A DNA stretch of 64,000 nucleotides. It comes from Sediminicola arcticus (GTDB lineage: Bacteria > Bacteroidota > Bacteroidia > Flavobacteriales > Flavobacteriaceae). Location: contig NZ_JBEXAE010000009.1 of assembly GCF_040566695.1 (NCBI RefSeq), forward strand, positions 35,790 to 99,789. Direction: 5' to 3'. The notes beneath the pieces were generated by a model, which had not been told where the DNA came from, searched no databases, and saw only the letters and a program-made list of their open reading frames with translations. This document shows, one piece after another, positions 54,034 through 63,066 of this stretch (the first letter of the stretch is position 1; each line of letters begins with the position of its first letter). The position numbers and the translations under genes were made by a program.

Positions 54034-55302
54034 TTATTTCTTTAATACACCCGACTTTAAAATTTGTCCAAACCTGTACATATCCTCGTAGGAGCAATAA
54101 AATGGTGCTGGAGCCAATCGTATTACATTGGGTTCACGCCAATCTGTAATCACCCCATTTTTCATTAAATAATCAAATAAGGGTCGCCCCTCTCCATGCA
54201 AGAATACCGATAATTGACAGCCTCGTTCCTTAGGGGTAATAATTTCGAAGGTGCTATCTACCTCCTTATCGATCTCCTGAAGTACAAATTCAAGATAGGC
54301 CGTAATCTTGTTACGTTTTTCTATAAGGGCATCCATGCCCACCTCTTCGAAGAGCTCCAAACAGGCCAAATATGGGGCAACGGACAAAATAGGAGCATTG
54401 CTCAATTGCCATGCATCTGCGTTTTCCATGGGCTCAAATTCTGGCTTCATCAAAAAACGGGTATCCCTTTTGGTTCCCCACCACCCTTCGAATCTTGGAA
54501 TATCCTTACGATTCAAGTAGCGCTCATTCACAAATACCCCAGAAGCATTCCCTGGGCCACTGTTCATATATTTATAACTACACCAGGAGGCAAAATCCAC
54601 ATCCCAATCGTGTAATTGTAACTCTACATTACCCGCAGCATGAGCTAAATCCCATCCCACGAAGGCACCTTGTGCCCTACCGGCTTTGGTAATGGTTTCC
54701 ATATCGAACACCTGTCCATTATAGTAATTGACACCTCCAATAAGCACTAAGGCCAACTCATCACCTACTTCCTCTATAGTTTTTAAAACATCCTCTGTCC
54801 TCCAAAAATGCTCCCCATCCCTCTTCTTTATTTCTACTATAGCGTCATTGCTGTCGAATCCATGAAAACGAACTTGACTCTGCAGCATATATTGATCTGA
54901 AGGGAATGCCTTTTCCTCACAGATGATCTTATACCTTTTTTTCGTAGGCCTATAAAAAGAAACCATTAATAAATGAAGGTTTACGGTAAGCGTATTCATT
55001 ACGGTTACTTCTTCTGGTTTTGCACCCACTACCCTTGCTAAAGGGGCAGCCAAACGTTCGTGGTAATCCCACCAAGGCTTGTCTGCATAAAAATGCCCTT
55101 CCACAGCCATCTCTTTCCAATCGGTCATTACCTCATCCACAAATTTTTGCGTCCGTTTAGGCTGAAGTCCCAAGGAGTTTCCTGTAAAATATATGACCTG
55201 CTTCCCGTTTACCTTTGGGAAATGAAATTCGTCACGATACTTACGCAGCTTGTCTTCTGCATCCAATTGTTGAGCGTATTCGAGGGTATTTTCAAATTGC
55301 AT
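54034..55302 (-). CDS. kynU: Kynureninase
   Basis: PLP enzyme that cleaves (3-hydroxy)kynurenine to (3-hydroxy)anthranilate and alanine. It has 422 residues, the typical length. The PLP lysine is in WCSYKYMNSGPG and the phosphate-contact Asp in VGWDLAHAAGN. FTGNSLGLQPK and GWWGTKRDTRF match the family. It follows kmo in pathway order; tryptophan dioxygenase and kynurenine formamidase genes are not in the window. The MFS gene follows in the same direction. Confidence 0.94.
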   Translation of the reverse strand: MQFENTLEYAQQLDAEDKLRKYRDEFHFPKVNGKQVIYFTGNSLGLQPKRTQKFVDEVMTDWKEMAVEGHFYADKPWWDYHERLAAPLARVVGAKPEEVTVMNTLTVNLHLLMVSFYRPTKKRYKIICEEKAFPSDQYMLQSQVRFHGFDSNDAIVEIKKRDGEHFWRTEDVLKTIEEVGDELALVLIGGVNYYNGQVFDMETITKAGRAQGAFVGWDLAHAAGNVELQLHDWDVDFASWCSYKYMNSGPGNASGVFVNERYLNRKDIPRFEGWWGTKRDTRFLMKPEFEPMENADAWQLSNAPILSVAPYLACLELFEEVGMDALIEKRNKITAYLEFVLQEIDKEVDSTFEIITPKERGCQLSVFLHGEGRPLFDYLMKNGVITDWREPNVIRLAPAPFYCSYEDMYRFGQILKSGVLKK

Positions 55303-55376
55303 AGGGTAGTTTTTTGGTAAAAATACAATATCAGAAAGGAACTAATTCTTAATATTTAGGTAAGATTTAGTTCGTG

Positions 55377-55844
55377 TTATTGGGTGTTCAATCTCATTTC
55401 TATAATATGCTTTTTAAATCCGACCCTTTCGTATGCCTTGATGGCCGGAATATTATCATCATAGACCGTCAACCTAATTTCTTTCATTCCTTTTGCAGCA
55501 GCCCATTTTTTTAATTCATCAACAACCAATTTATTGACCCCTCGCCCTCGAAACTGGGGATGCGTATACATAAAGCCCAAATAGGCGTACTCCTTATGAT
55601 CCAAATAAGGCCTGGCTGTCTTAATTAACGCATATCCTGACGCAATTACAGTCCCATTATTGGCCTCAACTACGACCACCTCTACATCCTCTGAAAGTAT
55701 ATATTCCCGCAAGTCGTAATACGTGATAGGGTCCTCCTTAATAGTAGGGTCAAAAGGACGTTCTGCCACTATAATGCCTTGTTCGAACTCTAATAATATC
55801 TCCAAATCATCAATTGTAGCCTTTCTACATGTAAAATTCTCCAT
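55377..55844 (-). CDS. GNAT-family N-acetyltransferase
   Basis: A 155-residue GNAT protein. The acetyl-CoA loop is visible in FRGRGVNKLVVDELKKW (RxxGxG type), preceded by AYLGFMYTHPQ. The C-terminus YERVGFKKH is the usual GNAT ending. The substrate cannot be inferred. It has no obvious partner gene. Confidence 0.87.
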   Translation of the reverse strand: MENFTCRKATIDDLEILLEFEQGIIVAERPFDPTIKEDPITYYDLREYILSEDVEVVVVEANNGTVIASGYALIKTARPYLDHKEYAYLGFMYTHPQFRGRGVNKLVVDELKKWAAAKGMKEIRLTVYDDNIPAIKAYERVGFKKHIIEMRLNTQ

Positions 55845-55908
55845 CTTCCTTTAATTTTTAGGATATTAATCAATAGTGAGTGCCGTCCAAAAATAGTATA
55901 ATATTCCA

Positions 55909-55916
55909 TAATTTTG
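55909..55916 (+). promoter_or_regulatory. Predicted -7 element for the O-methyltransferase gene
   Basis: TAATTTTG is an exact TAnnTTTG match 13 bp before the start codon at 55930. No good -33 box. Confidence 0.45.
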
Positions 55917-55929
55917 CAAAAACGTATTC

Positions 55930-56571
55930 ATGCATTTCTTATCCCCTTTATTAGAAAATTATATTGCCGACCATTCTGAACCGGAGCCATTGGTACTTCA
56001 GGAACTTACCAGGGAAACGCATCTTAAAGTGATACAGCCCAGAATGATTACCGGACATTTTCAAGGGAGGGTATTAAGCATGCTCTCCAAGATTATTTAT
56101 CCTAAGAACATCCTTGAAATAGGTACATATACAGGCTATTCCGCCATATGTCTTGCCGAGGGCATGCAAAAAACAGGAACGCTGCACACCATTGATGTGA
56201 ACGAGGAATTAGAGGGTGTTCAACGCAAGTATTTTGACAGGAGTGGTTATGGGTCTCAAATCATACAACATGTGGGAGATGCTCTAAATGTAATCCCCAC
56301 TTTAAATGTAGTCTTCGACCTAGTTTTCATTGATGCGGGAAAAACGAGTTACGACGCCTATTTTGAAAGTGCCCTTTTAAAAACGAGGCCTGGAAGCATC
56401 ATACTTTCCGATAATGTACTTTGGTCTGGGAAAGTTATAGAACCTTTGCAGCCTAATGATAAAGCAACAAAAGTGTTATTAGATTACAATAGAAAACTAA
56501 AGGAAGATCCTAGAGTAGAAACTGTACTGCTCCCTATAAGGGACGGGTTGACGCTAAGTAGGGTATTATAA
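55930..56571 (+). CDS. Class I SAM-dependent O-methyltransferase
   Basis: A 213-residue protein of the catechol/caffeoyl-CoA O-methyltransferase type. Motif I is ILEIGTYTGYSAICLAEG, the acidic residue after strand 2 is in HTIDVN, and DLVFIDAGKTSYDAYFE carries metal-site candidates with LSDNVLW downstream. The likely substrate is a catechol or a related hydroxyl compound, with Mg2+. Its last 38 bp overlap the convergent PAP2 gene. Confidence 0.88.
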   Translation: MHFLSPLLENYIADHSEPEPLVLQELTRETHLKVIQPRMITGHFQGRVLSMLSKIIYPKNILEIGTYTGYSAICLAEGMQKTGTLHTIDVNEELEGVQRKYFDRSGYGSQIIQHVGDALNVIPTLNVVFDLVFIDAGKTSYDAYFESALLKTRPGSIILSDNVLWSGKVIEPLQPNDKATKVLLDYNRKLKEDPRVETVLLPIRDGLTLSRVL

Positions 56572-57109
56572 ATCTGCGGTGCAGTTTGTAAAACAATAAG
56601 GCCGAAAGAATCCCGACTATTGCTCCTACTATAATATCAATAGGGTAATGAACCCCTAAATATATTCTACTGGTAGCGAACAAAAGGGGCCATACAAAAA
56701 AGACCCATGCCCAATTATATTTTGGCCTAAGGAAAAGAAAAACTAGTGTGGTTATGGAAAAAGAACTGGAAGCATGCCCGGAGAAAAAACTATAACTACT
56801 AGGACTTCTTAAAATACGAATAATTGTTTTGATTTCCTCATTATTATTAGGCCTTAACCTTGCTACAAATTCCTTTGTAAGATCTGTGATTCCTAAAATA
56901 AAACCTACTAAAATAAAAACAGTAAAGGTCATTAATAAAGCCTCCTTTTTAGGATACTTAATCCATATCAAAATAAAGAACAGAATAAATAATGGGATCC
57001 AAGTAGTTATATTGGTAACCGTAGACCAAAACACGTCGTACTCTTCAATCCCTAGACTATTTAGGTAAATGAAGGTATTTCGGTCCCATTCCGCGATTTT
57101 TTCAAGCAT
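56534..57109 (-). CDS. PAP2-family membrane phosphatase
   Basis: A 191-residue protein with five or six membrane helices. The three PAP2 signatures are KEFVARLRPN (KxxxxxxRP), SYSFFSGHASSS (SGH) and SRIYLGVHYPIDIIVG (SRxxxxxHxxxD). It could act on undecaprenyl pyrophosphate or on phosphatidic acid. It lies 8 bp after tatA on the same strand. Confidence 0.9.
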   Translation of the reverse strand: MLEKIAEWDRNTFIYLNSLGIEEYDVFWSTVTNITTWIPLFILFFILIWIKYPKKEALLMTFTVFILVGFILGITDLTKEFVARLRPNNNEEIKTIIRILRSPSSYSFFSGHASSSFSITTLVFLFLRPKYNWAWVFFVWPLLFATSRIYLGVHYPIDIIVGAIVGILSALLFYKLHRRFIIPYLASTRPL

Positions 57110-57117
57110 GCACTAAC

Positions 57118-57399
57118 TTACTTTCTCTTAATAACACCGGTTACATCATCCACGCTGTCCTTTACCTTATCAATCTCCTTTTTGATATCCTTAGTAAAGC
57201 TAGTGTCTATGCCCTGCTTATCGGCTGTTTTATAAATTTCTTGTTTAATATCTTCAGTTGCATCCTTCAATTGACGCATACCTTTACCCAGACCTCTAGC
57301 GATATCCGGAATTTTATCAGCACCAAATACCATTACCACAATGAACATGATAAAAAATATCTCGGCACCGCTTATGAACAACAATACATTTGCATACAT
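57118..57399 (-). CDS. tatA: TatA/E-like twin-arginine translocase component
   Basis: A 93-residue protein with one N-terminal membrane helix (ISGAEIFFIMFIVVMVFG) followed by the amphipathic helix ADKIPDIARGLGKGMRQLKDA and a charged tail. The Phe-Gly pair and Pro-Asp region match TatA/E. The family makes the protein-conducting pore of the Tat pathway. No tatC is in the window. PAP2 follows. Confidence 0.9.
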   Translation of the reverse strand: MYANVLLFISGAEIFFIMFIVVMVFGADKIPDIARGLGKGMRQLKDATEDIKQEIYKTADKQGIDTSFTKDIKKEIDKVKDSVDDVTGVIKRK

Positions 57400-57530
57400 A
57401 CAACAAATATAATGAGAAGTTTGGCAGTTGAATAAAAAAGGCTGCCAATTTATTTAAAAATTATTTTGACATTCCAAGGCAAGAATGCCCTGATATTAAT
57501 TTGGTAATTCTATTGATTTCTAACATAAAA

Positions 57531-57566
57531 AAAGCCCCAACCACCACTAAAGGCAATTGGGGCTTT
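57531..57566 (-). terminator. Terminator of the M1 peptidase operon
   Basis: AAAGCCCCAA/TTGGGGCTTT with a 16-nt loop; on the minus strand it is followed by a T run. It is 18 bp after the M1 stop codon. Confidence 0.85.
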
Positions 57567-57583
57567 ATTTATACAATCTACTA

Positions 57584-59893
57584 TTATTCTCCTTTGATAT
57601 TTTCTTTAAACTGGTCAAAGTCTGACTTCTCATCCTTTTTAGGCCAAGAATTATTGGTTGTATCTATATCAGCAGTCTCTGCTTTAGGATCTACCATAAT
57701 GCCTACCAATTCTTTTTGGGTAGCCATTACCCTTTTCACCTCTTTATCACTTTTTCTCCAAATTTCTGGAGGATAGGTGATATTTTCCTTGGTACCATCT
57801 GCATAAGTGTATTCCACAATTAACGGCATTGGTATTCCTCCTGGTTTATTAAAAGTAATCTCATAGAAATACTTAGGCTGTTTAACGGCAGCTCTTTCAA
57901 CAGCCGTCATATTATCCATCATGTATTCATTTAAAGTCTTAGAGTTTTCTGAAGGCGCTTTTCCTTTTAGGTCTGCATTAAAGTCCTCACTTTCCTCATC
58001 AGCCAAATAAACCAACGGTGGCAAGTCTGCTTCCGTTACATTTCTTTCGGCCATATACTCCTGCATCTTCTTGGTTGGCTTATTGGACACAAAGTACTTT
58101 TTAACCTCTTTTACTCCTATATCTACGTAATCAGTAGTATAGAACCATCCTCTCCAAAACCAATCCAGATCTACTGCAGAAGCATCTTCCATGGTTCGGA
58201 AGAAATCTTCAGGGGTCGGATGTTTAAACATCCAACGGTGAGAATATGTTTTAAAAGCATGATCAAACAAATCCCTACCCATTACAGTCTCTCTAAGGAT
58301 GTTTAACGCTGTAGCTGGTTTTCCATAAGCATTGTTCCCTAATTGGTATACATTTTCTGGATTCTCCATAATAGGAGAAATGGTGCTTTGATCTCCACTC
58401 ATGTAAGGAACAATCTTGGAAGGGTCGCCCCTTCTTGAAGGGTATTTAGCATTAGGTGCAATATCATCTGGAAAGGCTTCCCCAAATTCTTGTTCAGCCA
58501 TATATTGCATAAAGGTATCTAAACCTTCATCCATCCATCCCCATTGACGCTCATCGGAATTTACGATCATCGGAAAAAAGTTGTGTCCAACCTCATGGAT
58601 GATCACACTGATCATTCCGTATTTCACTCGGTCAGAGATATTTCCATTCTCATCTGGTCTTCCGTAGTTCCAGCAGATCATTGGATATTCCATCCCTTGA
58701 TTTTTAGCGTGTACAGAAATCGCTTTGTGATATGGATAATCAAACGTATGTGCAGAGTACGATCTTAGGGTATGTGCCACAGCTTTAGTAGACAGGTCTT
58801 CCCAAAGTGGATTCCCTTCTTTTGGGTACATAGATACCGCCATAACGTCTCTAGCGCCAAATTTTACCGCTTGCATGTCCCAAATAAACTTACGGGAAGT
58901 AGCAAAGGCAAAATCCCTTACATTTTGGGCTTTTAACTTCCAGGTCTTGGTCTTCTCAGAAAAGCCTTTTTCTGCAGCTTCTGCTTCTGCTTGGGTTACT
59001 ATGATCACAGGCTTGTCATACGATTTTTTAGCTTTCTCAAAACGATCCATCATCTCTTTAGAAAAAACGTCTTTTCTGTTTTGAAGTTCTCCTGTACCAT
59101 CTAAAATATGGTCTGCAGGAACCGTAATGTTCACCTCATAATCTCCAAAGGTCAGTGCAAACTCTCCACTGCCCCAGAATTGATGGTTCTGCCATCCTTC
59201 TACATCACTGTAAACAGCCATTCTTGGAAAGAATTGAGCAATCACATAGGCTCTATTTCCATCTTCAGGGAAATACTCATAACCAGATCTTGCTCTGCTT
59301 ACAGTATGATCTGGGATATTGTACCACCATTTAATTGAAAAAGAAACTTGTGCCTTACTTTTTAATGACTGCGGTAGATCTACACGCATCATCGTTTGGT
59401 TAATGGTATATGGCAACTCTTTACCAGAGGCGTCTTTTACATATTCAATATTGAAACCCCCATCGAAATTCCCTGTCATATACTTTTGAACGAAACCTTC
59501 CGTAGGCTCCGCCAAAGGAACTCCATCCCCATCCTTTAAGAGGGATTTAGAATCCTTTGTCCTTACGTTTTGATCCAATTGAAGCCAAAGGAATTCTAAG
59601 TCGTCAGGAGAATTGTTAATATAGGTAATGGTTTCCGTACCATAAATTTTGGTGTTTTTGTCATCCAACAAAATATCCATCTTATAATTGGCCTGCTGCT
59701 GGTAATAGTCAGGTCCCGGAGCCCCGGATGCAGACCTATAGGTGTTGGGAGTGGCAAACTCTTGGTACATTTGCCTAAATTTACTTTGGGCCGTATGCCC
59801 TTGTTCCCGTTCTACCTTCACTTCTTCCTGTGCGGATACAACTGCCGCAAACAAGAATAAAAGAGAAGCAAAACAATACTTTAGTTTGTTCAT
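57584..59893 (-). CDS. M1-family zinc metallopeptidase
   Basis: A 769-residue exported peptidase with a signal peptide ending near VVSAQE. The zinc motif HEVGHNF lies near residue 433, with the distal Glu in WMDEGLDTF. The canonical GAMEN aminopeptidase loop is not clear, and the N-terminal domain is short; this fits the M1 subgroup common in Bacteroidetes. It is the last gene of a four-gene operon with DUF6702 and two CarboxypepD_reg-like proteins, all exported. Confidence 0.93.
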   Translation of the reverse strand: MNKLKYCFASLLFLFAAVVSAQEEVKVEREQGHTAQSKFRQMYQEFATPNTYRSASGAPGPDYYQQQANYKMDILLDDKNTKIYGTETITYINNSPDDLEFLWLQLDQNVRTKDSKSLLKDGDGVPLAEPTEGFVQKYMTGNFDGGFNIEYVKDASGKELPYTINQTMMRVDLPQSLKSKAQVSFSIKWWYNIPDHTVSRARSGYEYFPEDGNRAYVIAQFFPRMAVYSDVEGWQNHQFWGSGEFALTFGDYEVNITVPADHILDGTGELQNRKDVFSKEMMDRFEKAKKSYDKPVIIVTQAEAEAAEKGFSEKTKTWKLKAQNVRDFAFATSRKFIWDMQAVKFGARDVMAVSMYPKEGNPLWEDLSTKAVAHTLRSYSAHTFDYPYHKAISVHAKNQGMEYPMICWNYGRPDENGNISDRVKYGMISVIIHEVGHNFFPMIVNSDERQWGWMDEGLDTFMQYMAEQEFGEAFPDDIAPNAKYPSRRGDPSKIVPYMSGDQSTISPIMENPENVYQLGNNAYGKPATALNILRETVMGRDLFDHAFKTYSHRWMFKHPTPEDFFRTMEDASAVDLDWFWRGWFYTTDYVDIGVKEVKKYFVSNKPTKKMQEYMAERNVTEADLPPLVYLADEESEDFNADLKGKAPSENSKTLNEYMMDNMTAVERAAVKQPKYFYEITFNKPGGIPMPLIVEYTYADGTKENITYPPEIWRKSDKEVKRVMATQKELVGIMVDPKAETADIDTTNNSWPKKDEKSDFDQFKENIKGE

Positions 59894-59952
59894 TTTCTTA
59901 AGATTTTTAGTCGTGGGAAATTACCTCTTTTTTAAGAAATCGTTTGAAGAAG

Positions 59953-60465
59953 TTATAATTTTAACATTCCTTTATCACTATCCTTCATCAAAACAAAACT
60001 CTTCTTTTTACCATTCATTTTAAAATGCAAGACATTTTGCTGCTCTTCGTAGATATCGGTAAGCACTTCATTTTCTAATTCTATGGTCTTTATTTTGGAT
60101 AATTTAATCTTAGGAACTTCTAGATAAATGATCATAATATCATTATCATATTTCTTACCCAAGAACTTGTATTCCATTAGCTTACCGTCTATTCTAATAA
60201 AAATTTTGGACCTAATGTATTTCTCAATATAGGTGTCTGCAGTTTCTGTTTCAAGGGGCGTTGCAAGGTTAGGATGCACTCCATAACGCTCTTCTAGGAC
60301 GTCCTCAAAATCATCAATAAATATCCTAGAGGTAATTTGAACGGCTTCATCCTTTTCCGAATATTGGACATTGGTAACACTCAAATAAAATTTATGCCCT
60401 GCGGTAAATGCACACAACGGTAATAGTAACAACAATAATCCCTTCTTTAAACCTTTCATCTTCAT
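59953..60465 (-). CDS. DUF6702 family exported protein
   Basis: About 170 residues from MKMKGLKKGLLLLLLPLCAFTAG (the upstream codons would spoil the signal peptide). The core HKFYLSVTNVQYSEKDEAVQ, TSRIFIDDFEDVLEERYG and KFLGKKYDNDI matches DUF6702, a beta-rich envelope protein of unknown function. It sits 59 bp before the M1 gene and 67 bp after a CarboxypepD_reg-like gene on the same strand. Confidence 0.85.
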   Translation of the reverse strand: MKMKGLKKGLLLLLLPLCAFTAGHKFYLSVTNVQYSEKDEAVQITSRIFIDDFEDVLEERYGVHPNLATPLETETADTYIEKYIRSKIFIRIDGKLMEYKFLGKKYDNDIMIIYLEVPKIKLSKIKTIELENEVLTDIYEEQQNVLHFKMNGKKKSFVLMKDSDKGMLKL

Positions 60466-60531
60466 TTCCAATTTCTTATAAGTAAGCAATTTATGTGCCA
60501 AAGCTTTTTAGCTAACGCCACCACCCTTCTA

Positions 60532-61311
60532 TTATTCCAAGTCGTTATTTTCCCTATACACAACACTTTTCTTTCTGAAAAAACTCCAAATTTTTAATTT
60601 ATCATGTGTATCCACAAGACCGCTAAATGCCTCATCTGCTTCACAAAAATACATGAAATCATCTATTTTGGTGATCGGAATCTTTAGATCTTGTGCATAA
60701 ATAGAATCTGCATAAAAGGCCCTAACCCGTTCTGTTCTGGCATATTTTTCTTCTATTGCCAATCGTTTCTTCAACATTTTTGTGCGTCCAGATATCCCAT
60801 TTAAAATAGGGTTTAAGGGAATAAATCCACCTCCAGAGGTGGCCTCATTTAATATCCTTTCGGTCTGGGTCATGGGGATTACATAGGCATTGGGCAGCCC
60901 TAAGGTAGATGCCGTGACCACGGGCTCTGTTTTCAGAGTTTCTAAATCTTTAGTAATATCCCCAGACAGGTTATAGGGCCTTACTACCACCTCATCTAGC
61001 TCTGTTAACGCATCTTCCATAGTTATAAAAATACTTTTGCTCTCTAAAATGGACCGGGTGACCACTACTTCCTTCTTCTTGAATTGTACCGCAGAAAAAA
61101 CCAAGGTGTCATTTAAGTTTACCCCTATTTTAAAAAACCCTTCTACACTGGTTATGGTGGCCCTGTCTGTGGTAATATTTATTACATGGGTAGCCGCCAC
61201 ATCTCCACTTTGATTTATAACGCGGCCTTCCAATTCCTTGGAAAAAAAAGTTTGTGCTCCCACGGAAACACCCATCATTATGAAACTTAGTAAAACGACC
61301 TTATTTTTCAG
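60532..61311 (-). CDS. CarboxypepD_reg-like exported protein, apparent CTG start
   Basis: About 259 residues if started at CTG 61311, giving (M)KNKVVLLSFIMMGVSVGAQ, a full signal peptide; the first ATG (61278) would leave only eight residues before the Ala-Gln cleavage site and no basic n-region. The start overlaps the stop of the upstream paralogue by 11 bp. The N-terminal 80 residues are a carboxypeptidase-regulatory-like (Ig/transthyretin) domain ending in ELDEVVVRPYN. The remainder is a specific helical domain. It is a paralogue of the preceding gene. Confidence 0.8.
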   Translation of the reverse strand: MKNKVVLLSFIMMGVSVGAQTFFSKELEGRVINQSGDVAATHVINITTDRATITSVEGFFKIGVNLNDTLVFSAVQFKKKEVVVTRSILESKSIFITMEDALTELDEVVVRPYNLSGDITKDLETLKTEPVVTASTLGLPNAYVIPMTQTERILNEATSGGGFIPLNPILNGISGRTKMLKKRLAIEEKYARTERVRAFYADSIYAQDLKIPITKIDDFMYFCEADEAFSGLVDTHDKLKIWSFFRKKSVVYRENNDLE

Positions 61312-62053
61312 TGCCCCGCTCTTTTAAATACAATTTACTGTACGTCACTAAAAAGTCGATCAACTGAAACTCGTTGTCTTTTTTTAGTAAGGACTGGGCA
61401 GGAATTTTGTCGTCACAATAAATTAAGAAATTATCAATTTGATCCTGGGGTAAATTTAGGTCTTCCACAAAAAAGCGGTCATCGTACACCTGTCTCATCA
61501 CATCGCTTAATTTTAAAGCTGGCCTATCTACAGCCTCCTCTTTGTTGTTTGACTTAGTCAATGCCTTAAAGATATTGACAAAATTTAATCCATTCTGCAT
61601 TCCTCGATCTTGTTGGGATAGGGCAATATTTTCTACCTCCGTGGAACGGTCTATTTCGTAATCGTATTGCTTTTGAAGACCTTCATTCTGCATTTGAAGA
61701 AATTTCTCTTGGTTTTCAGGACTCACCACCACCTCGTCCAATTCGGTCACCTTCTCGTTTACCTCAACCACCAACCTATTATTCTCTATCATTTCTTGGG
61801 TGACCTTCAATAATAACATCTTGTAATTCACGGCGGTAAAAACCAGCTCGTCCCCCACCTTAACTCTGATTCCAAATTCTCCATCATTATTGGTGATTGT
61901 AGCAAATTCGGAAGTAGTATTGATCACGTTTTCATTGACCACATTTGAGTTCCTATACAATACCTTTCCCCTTAAAAGGATGCGATCATCCTCCTGTGCA
62001 TTTGATATTCCGAAGCCAAGTAAAAGAAGAGCAAGTACAAATAGATTTTTCAT
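61301..62053 (-). CDS. CarboxypepD_reg-like exported protein
   Basis: A 250-residue protein with signal peptide MKNLFVLALLLLGFGISNAQE. A carboxypeptidase-regulatory-like domain (ILLRGKVLYRNSNVVNENVIN ... FAAVNYK-type strand TAVNYKMLLLKV) ends with ELDEVVVSPEN. This is the beta-sandwich and the end resembles TonB-box-adjacent sequence of SusC-like proteins, but no barrel follows. The C-terminal half is helical (KLSDVMRQVYDDRFFVEDLNLPQDQIDNFLIYC). It is the first gene of the operon and a paralogue of the next. Confidence 0.83.
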   Translation of the reverse strand: MKNLFVLALLLLGFGISNAQEDDRILLRGKVLYRNSNVVNENVINTTSEFATITNNDGEFGIRVKVGDELVFTAVNYKMLLLKVTQEMIENNRLVVEVNEKVTELDEVVVSPENQEKFLQMQNEGLQKQYDYEIDRSTEVENIALSQQDRGMQNGLNFVNIFKALTKSNNKEEAVDRPALKLSDVMRQVYDDRFFVEDLNLPQDQIDNFLIYCDDKIPAQSLLKKDNEFQLIDFLVTYSKLYLKERGTEK

Positions 62054-62246
62054 AATAAAATTTTAACATCAAATATCGGCCTTTTGAACATAAATACAAC
62101 GAATACTGTCCTACTTAAAGTTACGAAAAAAAAAGAATGGTGTATTCCCATATTTCCATGGTTAAAGAAAATGCAAGTTGTGATCAAAAAAAATATATCC
62201 CCATTAAACTTTTGTTAATTTGTAATTCTATTGTTAATCAGAAATC

Positions 62247-62939
62247 ATGAAAAAGCTACTATTAGCAAGCACCTCTACCCTATTTGGGGAAACCTATTTA
62301 TCCTATCTGACTAAAAATTTGGAAGTATTCTTCAAGGATGTAGATACCATAACCTTTGTTCCCTATGCCCGGCCTGGTGGTATTAGCCATGATGCTTACA
62401 CCGCTGTGGTAATAAAAGCATTTTCTAAACTGAACAAAAAAGTAGTGGGCCTGCACTCTTTTTCCGATCCCAAGGTTGGGATAGAAAAGGCTGAAGCTAT
62501 TTTTACTGGAGGAGGAAACACCTTCTTATTGACAAAACAACTCCATGAACAAGATCTAATAAAGGTGATTAGAGAAAAAGTGGAAAATGGCATCCCCTAT
62601 ATGGGTGCTAGTGCGGGTAGCAATATAGCCGGACCATCCATGCAAACCACGAATGATATGCCTATTGTTTATCCACCTAGTTTTGAAACTTTGGGTTTGG
62701 TCAATTTTAATTTAAACCCACATTATATGGACCCTAATCCAAATGGACGACATAATGGGGAAAGTAGGGAAGTCAGGATCAAAGAATTCCATCAATTCAA
62801 CACCACGCCAGTTGTGGGTCTCAGGGAAGGTGATTTTATTTGGGCAGAAAATGGAAAGCTCCTTTTAAAAGGCAAGGGTACGGCCCGTATTTTTGAAGTG
62901 GGAAAAGTCCCTTATGAATCCGAAAATATTCCGTTTTAA
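62247..62939 (+). CDS. pepE: Peptidase E (alpha-aspartyl dipeptidase)
   Basis: A 230-residue S51 serine peptidase that cleaves N-terminal Asp dipeptides. The nucleophile elbow is GASAGSNIAGP with the active Ser; TGGGNTFLLTK and LNPHYMDPNPNGRHNGESR hold other active-site segments. It is cytoplasmic, with no signal peptide. It stands alone, divergent from the envelope operon. Confidence 0.92.
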   Translation: MKKLLLASTSTLFGETYLSYLTKNLEVFFKDVDTITFVPYARPGGISHDAYTAVVIKAFSKLNKKVVGLHSFSDPKVGIEKAEAIFTGGGNTFLLTKQLHEQDLIKVIREKVENGIPYMGASAGSNIAGPSMQTTNDMPIVYPPSFETLGLVNFNLNPHYMDPNPNGRHNGESREVRIKEFHQFNTTPVVGLREGDFIWAENGKLLLKGKGTARIFEVGKVPYESENIPF

Positions 62940-63066
62940 GTCCTTTCATCGGATAAGTTTTCCGTTAAACCACTAGTACGCGTATTTTGGCTTTTTAATT
63001 TATCTAGATGGGCATATAGTCTTATTTTTGTTTTCTCCTATTTTTTAGGATAAAACCCTTTATGTA

